Shown here piece by piece: positions 52,428 to 61,234 of a stretch of 64,000 nt of DNA; position 1 is the stretch's first letter, and every line of letters starts with the position of its first letter. Source of the DNA: Terricaulis sp. (lineage in GTDB: Bacteria > Pseudomonadota > Alphaproteobacteria > Caulobacterales > Aquidulcibacteraceae); contig JANPZV010000005.1 in assembly GCA_024707365.1 (NCBI GenBank), positions 1,240,001 to 1,304,000 of the forward strand. The letters run 5' to 3'. The notes under the pieces were generated by a model. It saw only the letters and a list, made by a program, of their open reading frames with translations. It did not search any database and was not told where the DNA came from. Position numbers and translations under genes: made by a program.

Positions 52428-55421
52428 ATGTCCGCCATTGATTGGGATAGCCTGGACGCGCTCAAATACAGAGATGAGGATGAGGCGGTCGCCACGCTGC
52501 TGGCTGATTCGCCGCTCGATCCCGCCGCGCGCGCCAGCGTGAACGCCGAGGCGCGGGCGCTTGTCACGCGCGCGCGCGGGCTTAAGCGCCGCAAGGGCGT
52601 GATGGAGAGCTTCCTTGAGGAATTCGGCCTCTCCAATGCCGAGGGCCTTGCGCTCATGTGCTTGGCTGAAGCGTTGCTGCGCGTGCCCGATGCGGAAACC
52701 GCCGACAAGCTGATCGCGGAAAAGATCAGCACCGGCCAATGGGCCGCGCACCTGGGCAAATCCGATCATTGGCTCGTCAACGCCGGCACGTTCGGGCTGA
52801 TGCTGACGGGGCATGTGGTCAAATTGCCGGATGAGATGAAGGCGGAGCCCGGCACTGTGATCGGCAATCTGATCAAACAGATGGGCGAGCCGGTGGTGCG
52901 CGCCGGCGCGATGCAGGCGATGCGCATTTTGGGCGAGCAATTCGTGCTGGGCCGCAACATCGATGCGGCGCTCAAGCGCGGCGCGGGCATGGTGCGCCAG
53001 GGGCTGGCCACGCGCTATTCGTTCGACATGCTGGGCGAAGGCGCGCGCACCGATGCGGACGCAGAGCGTTACCTCGCGGCCTACGCCAACGCGGTCGATA
53101 CGGTCGGCAAGGACGCCGGCGCCAAGGGCCCGCATGCCGCTAACGGCGTCTCCGTGAAGCTCTCGGCGCTGCACCCGCGCTACGAAGCGCGTCAGCAAGC
53201 GCGCGTGATGAAGGAGCTTTATCCGCGCGTGCTGCAATTGGCGGAATCCGCCAAGCGCTGGAATATCGGCCTCGCGATTGATGCGGAGGAAGCCGATCGT
53301 CTCGTGCTTTCGCTCCATCTGTTTGAGAAGCTGGCGCTGGAGCCTTCGCTCAAGGGCTGGGAGGGGCTCGGCATTGTTATTCAAGCGTATCAGAAGCGCA
53401 CGCGCGCGCTGATCGAACGCTTGGCGCAGCTGGCGCGCCAGCGCGGCGCGCCGATTCAGACGCGGCTGGTGAAGGGCGCCTATTGGGATGGGGAGGTCAA
53501 GCGCGCGCAAGTGATGGGTCGCGCCGATTTCCCGGTCTGGACCACCAAAGCCGCGACGGATGTGCATTACATGGCCTGCGCGCGCGATCTGCTTTCGGTG
53601 CGCGCCATCTTCCCGCAATTCGCCACCCACAACGCCCACACCGTCGCCGCCGTGCGCCGGCTGGCGGCCAGCGCGGGGCGTGAGGATTTTGAGTTTCAGC
53701 GCCTGCATGGCATGGGCGAGGCGCTTTACGGCGCGCTCGAGGCGCCGCTGCCGGTGCGCGTCTATGCGCCGGTGGGCGGGCATGAGGATTTACTGCCCTA
53801 TCTGGTGCGGCGCCTCTTGGAGAACGGCGCCAACACCAGCTTCGTGCATTCTTTCTTGGATGATGATGTCTCGCCCGAGATTGTCGCCGCCGATCCGATC
53901 GCTGCGCTGGAAGCCAATCCGCATCGCCACCGCCGCCTGCCGCCACCGCCGCAATTGTTCGGCGCCAGCCGCCGCAATTCGACGGGGCGGGATATTTCGA
54001 TCAAGGCCGATCGTGAAGCGTTGGTCGCCGCGAAGGCGCAACTCGGCGCGCCTGCGGTGACGCCTTCGTCCGCTGAGGCCGTCAGCACTGCACTTACTGC
54101 GTTTGAAGCTTGGAACGCCCAGGGCGGGGCGGCGCGCGGGGCGATCCTGCGCGCGATGGGCGATGCGTTGCAGGCCCATCACGACGCGCTGGTGGCGCTG
54201 ATCGCGCGCGAAGCGGGGCGTACGGCGCAGGATGGCATCGATGAGGTGCGCGAGGCGGTGGATTTCTGCCGTTATTACGCGGCTGAAGCTGAGCGCTTGT
54301 TTGCTGGGCCCAAAGCGCTGCCAAGCCCTGCTGGTGAGACCGATGAGTTGGAGCTGCAAGGGCGCGGCGTGTTCGTGTGCATCAGCCCGTGGAATTTCCC
54401 GCTGGCGATTTTCACCGGCCAGATCGCGGCCGCGCTGGCGGCGGGCAACAGCGTGGTGGCCAAGCCGGCCGAGCAAACGCCGCTGATCGCCGAAGCTGCG
54501 GTGGAGCTGTTCTTTGACGCGGGCCTGCCGCGCGATGTGCTGCAGCTTGTGCAGGGCGATGGCAAGATGGGCGGCGAACTCACCGCCGATCCGCGCATCG
54601 CGGGCGTCGCGTTCACCGGCTCCACAGAGGTGGCGCGTCTGATCAATCGCACACTCGCGGCCAAGGATGGCCCTATCGTGCCGCTGATCGCGGAGACGGG
54701 CGGGCTCAACGGCATGTTCGTGGACACCACGGCGCTGAAAGAACAGGTGGTGGATGATGTGATCGCTTCGGCGTTCCAATCGGCCGGCCAGCGCTGCTCG
54801 TCCTTGCGCATCCTCTTCCTGCCGCACGAGACAGCCGATGGCGTGCTGGAAACGCTGCTGGGCGCGATGGATACGCTGGTGATCGGAGATCCGGCCGATC
54901 CGTTCACCGATGTCGGCCCGATCATCGATGCGGAGGCCAAAGCTAATCTCGATGCGCATATGGCCCGCATGGCCCGCGAGGCGCGCGTGCTCAAGCAGAT
55001 CGATGTGTCCCATCTCGGCGGCGCTTTCTTCGGCCCCGCCGTGGTTGAGCTTTCCGGGCTCGATCAGATCGAGCGCGAAGTGTTCGGCCCGATCCTGCAC
55101 ATCGTGCGTTATGATCCGGCCGACATCGCCAAGGTCGGCGGCGCGCTTTCGGCCAAGGGCTATGGCCTCACGCTCGGCGTGCATTCGCGGCTGGAGAGCT
55201 TCGCGGCTGAGGTGATGGGCGCGGTGCGCGCCGGCAATGTGTATGTGAACCGCACCATCGTCGGCGCTGTCGTCGGCGTGCAGCCGTTTGGCGGCGCGGG
55301 TTTAAGCGGCACAGGCCCGAAGGCGGGCGGGCCGCATTATCTGCCGCGCTTTGCCGAGGAGCGCGCGATTTCCATCAACATCGCCGCCCAAGGCGGCGAT
55401 CCGCATTTGCTGAACCTCTAG
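52428..55421 (+). CDS. putA: Bifunctional proline dehydrogenase / L-glutamate gamma-semialdehyde dehydrogenase PutA
   Basis: A 997-residue PutA without the N-terminal ribbon-helix-helix, so it does not act as a repressor. The PRODH barrel covers about residues 150-440 (GVSVKLSALHPRYE, LAIDAEEADRL, TRLVKGAYWDGEVKRAQ, FATHNAHTV). The aldehyde dehydrogenase half covers about 480-990: ISPWNFPLAIFTGQIAAALAAGNSVVAKPAEQTP, FTGSTEVAR, IAETGGLNG (Glu) and SAGQRCSSLR (catalytic Cys). It oxidises proline to glutamate using FAD and NAD. Fully intact over 3 kb, unlike many neighbours. Confidence 0.96.
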   Translation: MSAIDWDSLDALKYRDEDEAVATLLADSPLDPAARASVNAEARALVTRARGLKRRKGVMESFLEEFGLSNAEGLALMCLAEALLRVPDAETADKLIAEKISTGQWAAHLGKSDHWLVNAGTFGLMLTGHVVKLPDEMKAEPGTVIGNLIKQMGEPVVRAGAMQAMRILGEQFVLGRNIDAALKRGAGMVRQGLATRYSFDMLGEGARTDADAERYLAAYANAVDTVGKDAGAKGPHAANGVSVKLSALHPRYEARQQARVMKELYPRVLQLAESAKRWNIGLAIDAEEADRLVLSLHLFEKLALEPSLKGWEGLGIVIQAYQKRTRALIERLAQLARQRGAPIQTRLVKGAYWDGEVKRAQVMGRADFPVWTTKAATDVHYMACARDLLSVRAIFPQFATHNAHTVAAVRRLAASAGREDFEFQRLHGMGEALYGALEAPLPVRVYAPVGGHEDLLPYLVRRLLENGANTSFVHSFLDDDVSPEIVAADPIAALEANPHRHRRLPPPPQLFGASRRNSTGRDISIKADREALVAAKAQLGAPAVTPSSAEAVSTALTAFEAWNAQGGAARGAILRAMGDALQAHHDALVALIAREAGRTAQDGIDEVREAVDFCRYYAAEAERLFAGPKALPSPAGETDELELQGRGVFVCISPWNFPLAIFTGQIAAALAAGNSVVAKPAEQTPLIAEAAVELFFDAGLPRDVLQLVQGDGKMGGELTADPRIAGVAFTGSTEVARLINRTLAAKDGPIVPLIAETGGLNGMFVDTTALKEQVVDDVIASAFQSAGQRCSSLRILFLPHETADGVLETLLGAMDTLVIGDPADPFTDVGPIIDAEAKANLDAHMARMAREARVLKQIDVSHLGGAFFGPAVVELSGLDQIEREVFGPILHIVRYDPADIAKVGGALSAKGYGLTLGVHSRLESFAAEVMGAVRAGNVYVNRTIVGAVVGVQPFGGAGLSGTGPKAGGPHYLPRFAEERAISINIAAQGGDPHLLNL

Positions 55422-55429
55422 CGGCGTTC

Positions 55430-55849
55430 TTACGGCGCGGCGTAGGGCGGCAGATTGCTGGGCGCGCCGCCCACGCAGGCGTGAACGCCGCTCGTGCGCA
55501 CGAGCTGCATTTCTGCGCCGTCGATATAGAGCAAGGTGACGCGGTTGGGGCGTTCAAACGTGATCACCGCATCGGAGGTTTGCGCTTCGGGCGCTGTTGC
55601 TTCCAGGAAGAGCTGCTCGCCCGCGACCCGGTAGCGGCCGGAGAAGGCTTGGCGCGCGGTGGCGCTGGCGCGCTCTTCGCCGCAGAATTGGCCGTCGGCG
55701 CCGAAGGTGAGGTAGGCCTCCACAGCAGCATCTTCGGCCGGCGCGGTGGCGCGCCATGTGCCGACCAGCGATGCCGTGTTTTCAGCGCCCGCAGCGCCAG
55801 CGAATCCGGCGCCGATCAGGCAGATGATGGCGAACAGCGAATAGCGCAT
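55430..55849 (-). CDS. Hypothetical exported protein
   Basis: A 139-residue protein with a signal peptide (MRYSLFAIICLIGAGFAGAAGA). The mature part starts ENTASLVGTWRATAPAEDAAVEAYLTFGADGQF, resembling small beta-barrel domains that begin with a GTW motif, such as lipocalin-like or META-like folds. It contains two Cys (CGEE and ACVGG) that could form a disulfide. I cannot name a family. It converges on putA with 8 bp between stops. Confidence 0.7.
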   Translation of the reverse strand: MRYSLFAIICLIGAGFAGAAGAENTASLVGTWRATAPAEDAAVEAYLTFGADGQFCGEERASATARQAFSGRYRVAGEQLFLEATAPEAQTSDAVITFERPNRVTLLYIDGAEMQLVRTSGVHACVGGAPSNLPPYAAP

Positions 55850-55893
55850 GCGCTCCCCTTGCTTCTGCGTTACAGCCCTTTCATACGGAAATC

Positions 55894-56376
55894 ATGTCGA
55901 ACGTCACCCCCTTTCGCCGTCCGCCCAAGCGGCCGGCCGCGCCTCAGCAGAGCGGGGGGCTGGGGTTTAAAACCCATCGCGGGCGCGTGGTGCTGGTGCA
56001 TGTGCTGACGCTGCTGTGCTTTGGCTTGCCGTGGGTGCTGGCGTTTCCGGGCTCGGATCTCATCACGCTCGGCTTTGGCATCGCCGCCGCGCTGCTGGCG
56101 GTGGTGAGCCGCAATGACGCAACGCCATGGGCGGCCACGCATCATCAGCAAGCTATCTTCACGCTCATCATCGCCATGGTGAGCTATCTGGTGCTGGCGC
56201 TGCCGGGTTATCTGCTCACGCCGCAAATGATGGCCTCGTTCGCCAGCACGCTGGCGCCGGTGTTCTTTTGGGCGACGGTGCTCATCACGATCTGGGCGAT
56301 TGTGCGCGCGGGCGTCGGGCTGGTGCTGGCGATCCTGCGCCGGCCTGTGTTCAATGCGCGCGGCTTGCTAATTTAG
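55894..56376 (+). CDS. DUF4870-like membrane protein
   Basis: A 160-residue protein with a Pro/Arg-rich cytosolic start (FRRPPKRPAAP), then about four membrane helices (VVLVHVLTLLCFGLPWVLAF, LGFGIAAALLAVV, FTLIIAMVSYLVLALPGYLL, FFWATVLITIWAIVRAGVGLVLAI). The ATPWAATHHQQAIFTLIIAMVSYLV stretch is like the HxxQA motif of DUF4870/Tic20-like small membrane proteins. Function unknown. Confidence 0.72.
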   Translation: MSNVTPFRRPPKRPAAPQQSGGLGFKTHRGRVVLVHVLTLLCFGLPWVLAFPGSDLITLGFGIAAALLAVVSRNDATPWAATHHQQAIFTLIIAMVSYLVLALPGYLLTPQMMASFASTLAPVFFWATVLITIWAIVRAGVGLVLAILRRPVFNARGLLI

Positions 56377-56507
56377 GTTGGGGATTAGGGATTAGGGATT
56401 GGGGATTGGGGGTTGGGGGTTGGGGGTTGGGGATTAGGGACTGAGGCGAGAAATGATCCTGAGTCCCTAATCCCCAATCCCTAAAACCTAACCCCTAACC
56501 CCCAATT
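56377..56507. repeat. G-rich telomere-like repeat forming a long imperfect hairpin
   Basis: The left arm is made of TTGGGG, ATTAGGG, ATTGGGG and GTTGGGG units from about 56377 to 56442. The right arm, 56462-56507, is the C-rich complement. The core GGGGATTAGGGACT / AGTCCCTAATCCCC (56429-56442 and 56462-56475) pairs perfectly. It lies between convergent genes and runs into the last codons of the gene at 56495-56809. The G strand could form quadruplexes. Confidence 0.75.
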
Positions 56508-56809
56508 GCGCAGCCAAAGCCGTCCTCGTAGATCGCCTCCGCGCTGATCGCGCCGAACAGCACGCTGGCGCGCACGCTTTGGCCCTCCGGCTTCACATCG
56601 ATGAGGCCCTGGCCCTCGCTGGGGAAATCGGCAAGGCAGCTCTCCAGCGCGCGCCCGCTGACATGCAGGCAAGAGCAGGTTTGCTTGGCCGCGTAGGTGG
56701 TGGCGATGCGCGCATAGGTGACTTCATCCTGCAGGCTCCAGATCAGCCCCGGCAGAACAACCCCCGCCAGCGCCACCCCGATAATCAGCATCCAGCGTTT
56801 GCGCGACAC
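56495..56809 (-). CDS. Hypothetical single-pass membrane protein
   Basis: A 104-residue protein. One N-terminal membrane helix (WMLIIGVALAGVVLPGLIW) follows MSRKR, so the rest is periplasmic. The exposed part has TCSCLHVSGRALESCLADF with three clustered Cys, suggesting disulfides or a metal site, and ends DGFGCAIGG. The final codons lie within the G-rich repeat. It has no recognised family and is divergent from the serine hydrolase gene. Confidence 0.65.
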   Translation of the reverse strand: MSRKRWMLIIGVALAGVVLPGLIWSLQDEVTYARIATTYAAKQTCSCLHVSGRALESCLADFPSEGQGLIDVKPEGQSVRASVLFGAISAEAIYEDGFGCAIGG

Positions 56810-56862
56810 GCCCGCCTCCCCCTATGCTCGGGGCCAGCATAGCGAAGGCGAGGGGAGCCGTC

Positions 56863-58036
56863 ATGCTGCGCGGGGCGATTGCGGCTTTGATCTTGGCCTG
56901 CGTGAGCGGGGCGGCGGCTGCGCAAGCGCTGCATCCCTTGCCGCCGCAGCCGGCGGGCCTTGCCTGGCCGACTGAGGATTGGGCGGTTGCGCCCTTGCCC
57001 GCGGATGTGGACCGCGCCGCCTTCGATCTCGCCGTAACGGAAGCCTTCGCTGGGCGCCACGAGCTGTTTGGCGAGACGCGCGCGGTGATCGTCGTCCAAA
57101 GCGGGGTGATCGTGTTCGAGCGCTACGCCGATGGCTTCTCGCGCGACACGCGGCTCATCTCCTGGTCGATGGCCAAATCGGTGACGCAGGCTTTGGTCGG
57201 TGTGGCCGTGGGCGAGGGGCGGGTGTCGATCAACGCGCCGATGGGCGGCCCGCACTGGCGCGCGGGCGATCGCCGCGCCTCGATCACCTGGCGCGATTGG
57301 CTGCAAATGGTCGATGGCCAGGACTACACTGAAATTGGCGCGCCCAGCGTCTTGGAGAATGACGTCACGCACATGCTCTACGGGCGCGGCCGGGGCGATA
57401 CGGCGCGCTTTGCCGCAAGCCTGCCACTGATCCGCGATCCGGGCGCGCGCTGGAATTACAATTCCGCCGGCTCGGTGCTGATCTCCGATGCGCTGACGCG
57501 CGCGATTGTGCCTGATCCGGCAAGCCCGATCGACCGGCGCAACCGCATGCGCGCCTGGATGCAGCAGAATTTCTTCGGCCCGATCGGTATGGACCCGATC
57601 GCCGAGTTCGATCCGCAAGGGCTCTATTATGGCAGCGCGCTGATCTGGGCCGACGCGCGCGATTGGGCGCGCTTTGGCTATCTCTATTTGCGCGACGGCG
57701 TTTGGGATGGGCGGCGGGTTTTGCCCGAAGGCTGGGTCGATTTCGCGCGCACGCCGGGGCCGGATCGGCAGACCGATATTTACGGCGCGCATTGGTGGCT
57801 CTCCGCGCCCGACGGGCAGGGCAAGCCGATGCGCTCTCTGATCACCGATCCTGATCTCGCCGATGCGTTTCACGCGCAGGGGCATGAGGGGCAGATCATC
57901 GTGGTGGTCCCGTCCAAGGATCTGGTTCTGGTGCGGCTTGGGCTGTTTGAAGGCGCCGAGGGCTGGGACGCGCTGGGCGATTGGGCTACACGATCTCGTT
58001 GGCGCGTTCGGCGATCGGCCGGCGGTGAGGAGATAA
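56863..58036 (+). CDS. Serine hydrolase, class C beta-lactamase family (frame broken at 3' end)
   Basis: About 390 residues with a signal peptide (MLRGAIAALILACVSGAAAA) from ATG 56863. The catalytic SxxK is in LISWSMAKSVTQALVG, and the YxN-type motif is WNYNSAGSVL. The C-terminal part has HAQGHEGQIIVVVPSKDLVLVRLG in place of the KTG box (HxG). One extra G at 57983-57985 shifts the tail; with it removed the protein ends WLHDLVGAFGDRPAVRR and stops at 58036. Substrates of this family include beta-lactams, esters and amides, and periplasmic location is likely. Confidence 0.87.
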
Positions 58037-58039
58037 GCG

Positions 58040-58327
58040 ATGTCTGAGGAAGCGGGGCGTGCGGCGAAGCTTGAGGCCGCGCGCGTGTTGCGCGAAGCGG
58101 GCTATAAGTATCTGGCCGCCCAGCTTGAGCACGGCTCGCTCGCCGCCGTGGCGGCCGATGAGCCGTTCTTCCTGCTCTGCGGCCGAGACCGGCTCGCGCC
58201 CACCGCGATCAAAGCCTGGATCGAAGCGGCGCGCATGTCCAACGTGCCGGACTACAAACTCGAAAGCGCGCACGAGACAATCGAAGCGATCGAAGGCTGG
58301 CCGGGCGATCGGCATTACCCGGATTGA
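58040..58327 (+). CDS. Hypothetical protein
   Basis: A 95-residue cytosolic protein, mostly helical: LEAARVLREAGYKYLAAQLEHGSLAAVAADEPFFLLCGRDRLAPTAIKAWIEAARMSNVP. The last part is IEAIEGWPGDRHYPD. It starts 3 bp after the corrected end of the serine hydrolase, whose last codons (GAGGAG) serve as its ribosome site, so the two are co-translated. No family recognised. Confidence 0.65.
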   Translation: MSEEAGRAAKLEAARVLREAGYKYLAAQLEHGSLAAVAADEPFFLLCGRDRLAPTAIKAWIEAARMSNVPDYKLESAHETIEAIEGWPGDRHYPD

Positions 58328-58506
58328 GCCGCAACGTGCCGGTTATTGTGATCATTCTGGGCGTATTGTTTCTAGTGTTCGTGTGGCGCGGCGATCAGCC
58401 AGTGAGCGTGAAAGTAACGATATCGACAGTACCTGTCGTTGCGATCGTGGCTGGCGTTTGGGAAATCATAGCGCTTAGCCTTGGCGTCCCGTTCTGGCCT
58501 CAGTGA
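58324..58506 (+). CDS. Possible small two-helix membrane protein
   Basis: A 60-residue frame with two hydrophobic segments (VPVIVIILGVLFLVFVW and VPVVAIVAGVWEIIALSLGV) joined by RGDQPVSVKVTIST. It begins at TTG 58324, overlapping the previous stop; GTG 58336 is also possible. Its end overlaps the convergent gluQRS gene by 32 bp. No Shine-Dalgarno is obvious, so support is limited to composition and coupling. Confidence 0.4.
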   Translation: MSRNVPVIVIILGVLFLVFVWRGDQPVSVKVTISTVPVVAIVAGVWEIIALSLGVPFWPQ

Positions 58507-59338
58507 GCGGCAGCCCCAACATCCCCCTTACATCCTCCGGCGTTTTCCCATTTTCGCGCAAACGCCGCAGCGTGGCCGCTTCATCGCGTTTGGCGAGGCG
58601 TTTGCCGGTTTCGTCCAAAATCAAGCGATGGTGCCGGTAAGCCGGCGTCGGCAGTTCCAGCAGCTTTTGCAGCAGCACGTGCAGATGCGCGCTTTCGCGC
58701 AGATCCTCGCCGCGGATTACATGCGTGATCCCGGCCAGCGCATCATCCCATACTGAGGCGAGGTGATAGCTCGTAGGGAAATCCTTGCGCGCCAGCACCA
58801 CGTCGCCATGCTTTTCCGGCTGCGCCCGCACCGGGCCGTTTTCATCCTGAAACACCAGCGCGAAATAGGCCGGCCCCAACGCCGCGCGGGCTTTTTTCTG
58901 TGAGAGCCGCCAAGCGTAGCTCTCACCTGCTTGCAGCCGCGCCGCTTCATCCTCTGGCGGCAGCGCTTCGCCCACGAACACATCGCCCGCTTCGCCATGC
59001 GGCGCGCTGGCGATCGCGTCCGCCACCTCGCGCCGCGTGCGGAAGCAGCGATAAACAAGGTTGCGATCAATCAGGCTTTGCAGCGCGGCTTGATACGCGC
59101 CCATGTGTTCGCTCTGGCGGCGCACGGGCTCTTCCCATGCAAGCCCCAGCCAGGCGAGATCCTCAAAGATCGCCGCTTCAAATTCGGGCCGGGCGCGGCC
59201 CTGATCGATATCCTCGATGCGCAACAGAAAGCGCCCGCCCGCTTCGCGCGCGGCGTCAGAAGCCGTCAGCGCCGAAAAGGCGTGGCCCAGATGCAGAAAG
59301 CCGGTGGGCGAGGGGGCGAAGCGGGTGGCGAAGCTCAT
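58475..59338 (-). CDS. gluQRS: Glutamyl-Q tRNA(Asp) synthetase
   Basis: A 287-residue truncated glutamyl-tRNA synthetase that attaches Glu to queuosine at position 34 of tRNA(Asp). RFAPSPTGFLHLGHA carries the HIGH-type motif, RIEDIDQGR and DDALAGITHVIRGEDL follow, and HHRLILDETGKRLAKRDEA carries the KMSKS-type motif. It lacks an anticodon domain, as expected. In the region that binds zinc in the E. coli enzyme only one Cys is visible (YRCFRTRRE), so the zinc site appears lost. Confidence 0.93.
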   Translation of the reverse strand: MSFATRFAPSPTGFLHLGHAFSALTASDAAREAGGRFLLRIEDIDQGRARPEFEAAIFEDLAWLGLAWEEPVRRQSEHMGAYQAALQSLIDRNLVYRCFRTRREVADAIASAPHGEAGDVFVGEALPPEDEAARLQAGESYAWRLSQKKARAALGPAYFALVFQDENGPVRAQPEKHGDVVLARKDFPTSYHLASVWDDALAGITHVIRGEDLRESAHLHVLLQKLLELPTPAYRHHRLILDETGKRLAKRDEAATLRRLRENGKTPEDVRGMLGLPLTEARTGRQG

Positions 59339-59404
59339 CTGGCGTCAGTCTAACCGATCCCGGCGGCTGTTGGATAAGGGCGTTGCACTTGCTAGCTATC
59401 GGCC

Positions 59405-60070
59405 ATGACAGTTTTTCTCGATGGCCCGCGCTTGCCGCCGGCGCGCGGCGGCAAGGCCGATGCGCTGGTGATCCTGCTGCATGGCTATGGCTCCAATGGC
59501 GCCGATCTCATCAGCCTTGCGCCCTATTGGGCCGAGGCGCTGCCAGGCGCGAGCTTTGTCGCGCCCAACGCGATTGAGCCGCTGCCCGAGGCGCCTGGCG
59601 GCTATCAATGGTTTCCCATTACCCAGCTTGATCCGCACCTGATGGAGCAGGGCGTGCGCGCCGCAGCGCCATCGGTGGACCGCTTCATCGATGCGGAGCT
59701 TGAGAAGCATAGCCTGCCGCCGGAGCGCTGTGCGCTGGTTGGTTTCAGCCAGGGCACGATGATGGCGCTGCATGTCGGCCTGCGCCGCAGCCGGCCGCTG
59801 GCGGCGATCCTCGGCTTTTCCGGCCTGCTGGCGGGCGGGGCGCGGCTCGAGCAGGAGATAGCCTCCAAGCCGCCCGTGCTGCTGGTCCACGGCGATCGCG
59901 ATCCCACCATCGCGATCCCGGCGATGTTCGACAGCGCCGAGGCGCTGGCCGAGGCGGGGCACGGCGCGCAATGGCATATTTCCTACGGTGTTCCGCATTC
60001 CATCGGGCCTGACGGGCTGGAGTTGGGCGGATCGTTTTTGGCCAGCAATTTCAAGCGCGCGCTGGCTTAG
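59405..60070 (+). CDS. Alpha/beta hydrolase, phospholipase/carboxylesterase family
   Basis: A 221-residue COG0400-type esterase. The oxyanion loop is LVILLHGYGSNGADLI, the nucleophile in CALVGFSQGTMMALHV, the Asp in LLVHGDRDPTIAIPAM, and the His in YGVPHSIGPDG. It is cytosolic and matches acyl-protein thioesterase-like carboxylesterases in size. It is divergent from gluQRS, and no operon partner is evident. The 200-bp gap after it (60071-60270) shows nothing recognisable. Confidence 0.9.
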   Translation: MTVFLDGPRLPPARGGKADALVILLHGYGSNGADLISLAPYWAEALPGASFVAPNAIEPLPEAPGGYQWFPITQLDPHLMEQGVRAAAPSVDRFIDAELEKHSLPPERCALVGFSQGTMMALHVGLRRSRPLAAILGFSGLLAGGARLEQEIASKPPVLLVHGDRDPTIAIPAMFDSAEALAEAGHGAQWHISYGVPHSIGPDGLELGGSFLASNFKRALA

Positions 60071-60270
60071 CCGGTTTTCTCGCCCCCGTTGCCGCTCTGT
60101 CACGAACATGACGCAGCAAATCGGTTATTCTCTGAGTCGTGGGCGTGCTATGCTGCGCTCACGAACGGAGATTTGGCCTTCAGCTTACTGAACGTCGCCT
60201 CGCTGATCCGCCCCGCCCTTTACCGGGCCCAGGCGCTTACGCTTGCTCTGCAATGTAGGGCGGGCGCGCC

Positions 60271-60831
60271 ATGAATGTTTCCAGCGCTCCGCTTGCGGGC
60301 TTTCCGGCGCTGGTTCTCAACGCCGATTTCCGCCCGCTTTCCTATTATCCGCTCTCGCTCTGGCCCTGGCAGGAAGTGGTGAAGGCCGTCTTTCTTGAGC
60401 GGGTGGACGTGGTGGCCCATTACGATAAGGCGATCCGCTCGCCCAATTTCGAGATGAAGCTGCCTTCGGTGGTGTCGCTGCGCGATTACGTGCACCAGGA
60501 TCGCTCACCCGCGTTCACGCGCTTCAACGTGTTTCTGCGCGATAGCTTCGCCTGCCAATATTGCGGCAGCCCTGAGGATTTGACGTTCGATCATTTGATC
60601 CCGCGCTCGAAGGGCGGGCGCACCACCTGGGAGAACATCGTCACCGCCTGCGCGCCGTGCAATCTGCGCAAGGGCGCGCGGCTGGCGCAGCATGTGGGCC
60701 TGAAGCTGCAGCGCCGCCCGCGCAGGCCGACGATGCACGAGCTGCAGCATGTCGGCCGCCGCTTTCCCCCGCACCATCTGCACGAAAGCTGGATGGATTA
60801 TCTCTATTGGGACGTCGAACTCGACGCTTAA
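60271..60831 (+). CDS. HNH endonuclease
   Basis: A 186-residue HNH protein of the widespread small single-domain type. The zinc-binding and catalytic core is FACQYCGSPEDLTFDHLIPRSKGGRTTWENIVTACAPCNLRKG: two CxxC pairs, the DH of the HNH motif and Asn. The N-terminal part (LVLNADFRPLSYYPLSLWPWQEVVKAVFLERVDVV) is typical of the chromosomal HNH family conserved in Alphaproteobacteria. It is unlinked to any restriction or CRISPR gene here, so a defence role is not implied. Confidence 0.92.
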   Translation: MNVSSAPLAGFPALVLNADFRPLSYYPLSLWPWQEVVKAVFLERVDVVAHYDKAIRSPNFEMKLPSVVSLRDYVHQDRSPAFTRFNVFLRDSFACQYCGSPEDLTFDHLIPRSKGGRTTWENIVTACAPCNLRKGARLAQHVGLKLQRRPRRPTMHELQHVGRRFPPHHLHESWMDYLYWDVELDA

Positions 60832-60836
60832 TTAAT

Positions 60837-61061
60837 TTAGCGCAGGCTGCGCGCGTGCGTCAGGATGAAGGCGTCGGGGATGGCCGCTTGGCTGATGGCG
60901 GGCGAGGTATGTTCGGCTTCGGGGCTGCGCGCGCGGCAGGCGCTGATGCTGATCCCGGCCTCGGGCCTAATTTCTACCGCGACCTCCCATGCGCGCGCGT
61001 GGGGATAGAGCCCCACCACCAGCGCCGCTGCGGCCGCCGCCAAGGCTTGCCCGAGATCCAT
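60837..61061 (-). CDS. Small hypothetical protein
   Basis: A 74-residue protein from ATG 61061, with GGAGGG placed 6 nt before it, a strong ribosome site. A hydrophobic N-terminal stretch (LGQALAAAAAALVVGLY) suggests a membrane anchor or uncleaved signal. The rest (EVAVEIRPEAGISISACRARSPEAEHTS) is unremarkable. It converges on the HNH gene with 5 bp between stops. No family recognised. Confidence 0.55.
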   Translation of the reverse strand: MDLGQALAAAAAALVVGLYPHARAWEVAVEIRPEAGISISACRARSPEAEHTSPAISQAAIPDAFILTHARSLR

Positions 61062-61234
61062 GATCATCCCTCCGTGCGCGGCCATCGCGGCGCGGAAGGG
61101 GGTATGGGCCGGTTGTTTTGCCGGCTTCGGTCAGGCTTGCAACAAAGCTGAAATACTAAAGCGTCGGGACTTAAATGCGACCCACACGATGGATCGACCG
61201 CCGCGTCGCGCCATCAAATTGAGAGTCCGTTGCT

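Noticed and set aside
52416..55184. Two long minus-strand frames opposite putA (455 and 464 codons)
   Set aside because: Arg/Ala/His-rich shadow translations of putA with no start signals or family likeness.
56785..57885. 366-codon minus-strand frame opposite the serine hydrolase
   Set aside because: No motif, and the plus-strand frame has signal peptide and SxxK.
60271..60831. HNH gene as part of a defence system
   Set aside because: Neighbours are an esterase and a small hypothetical gene; the protein matches the common chromosomal HNH family.
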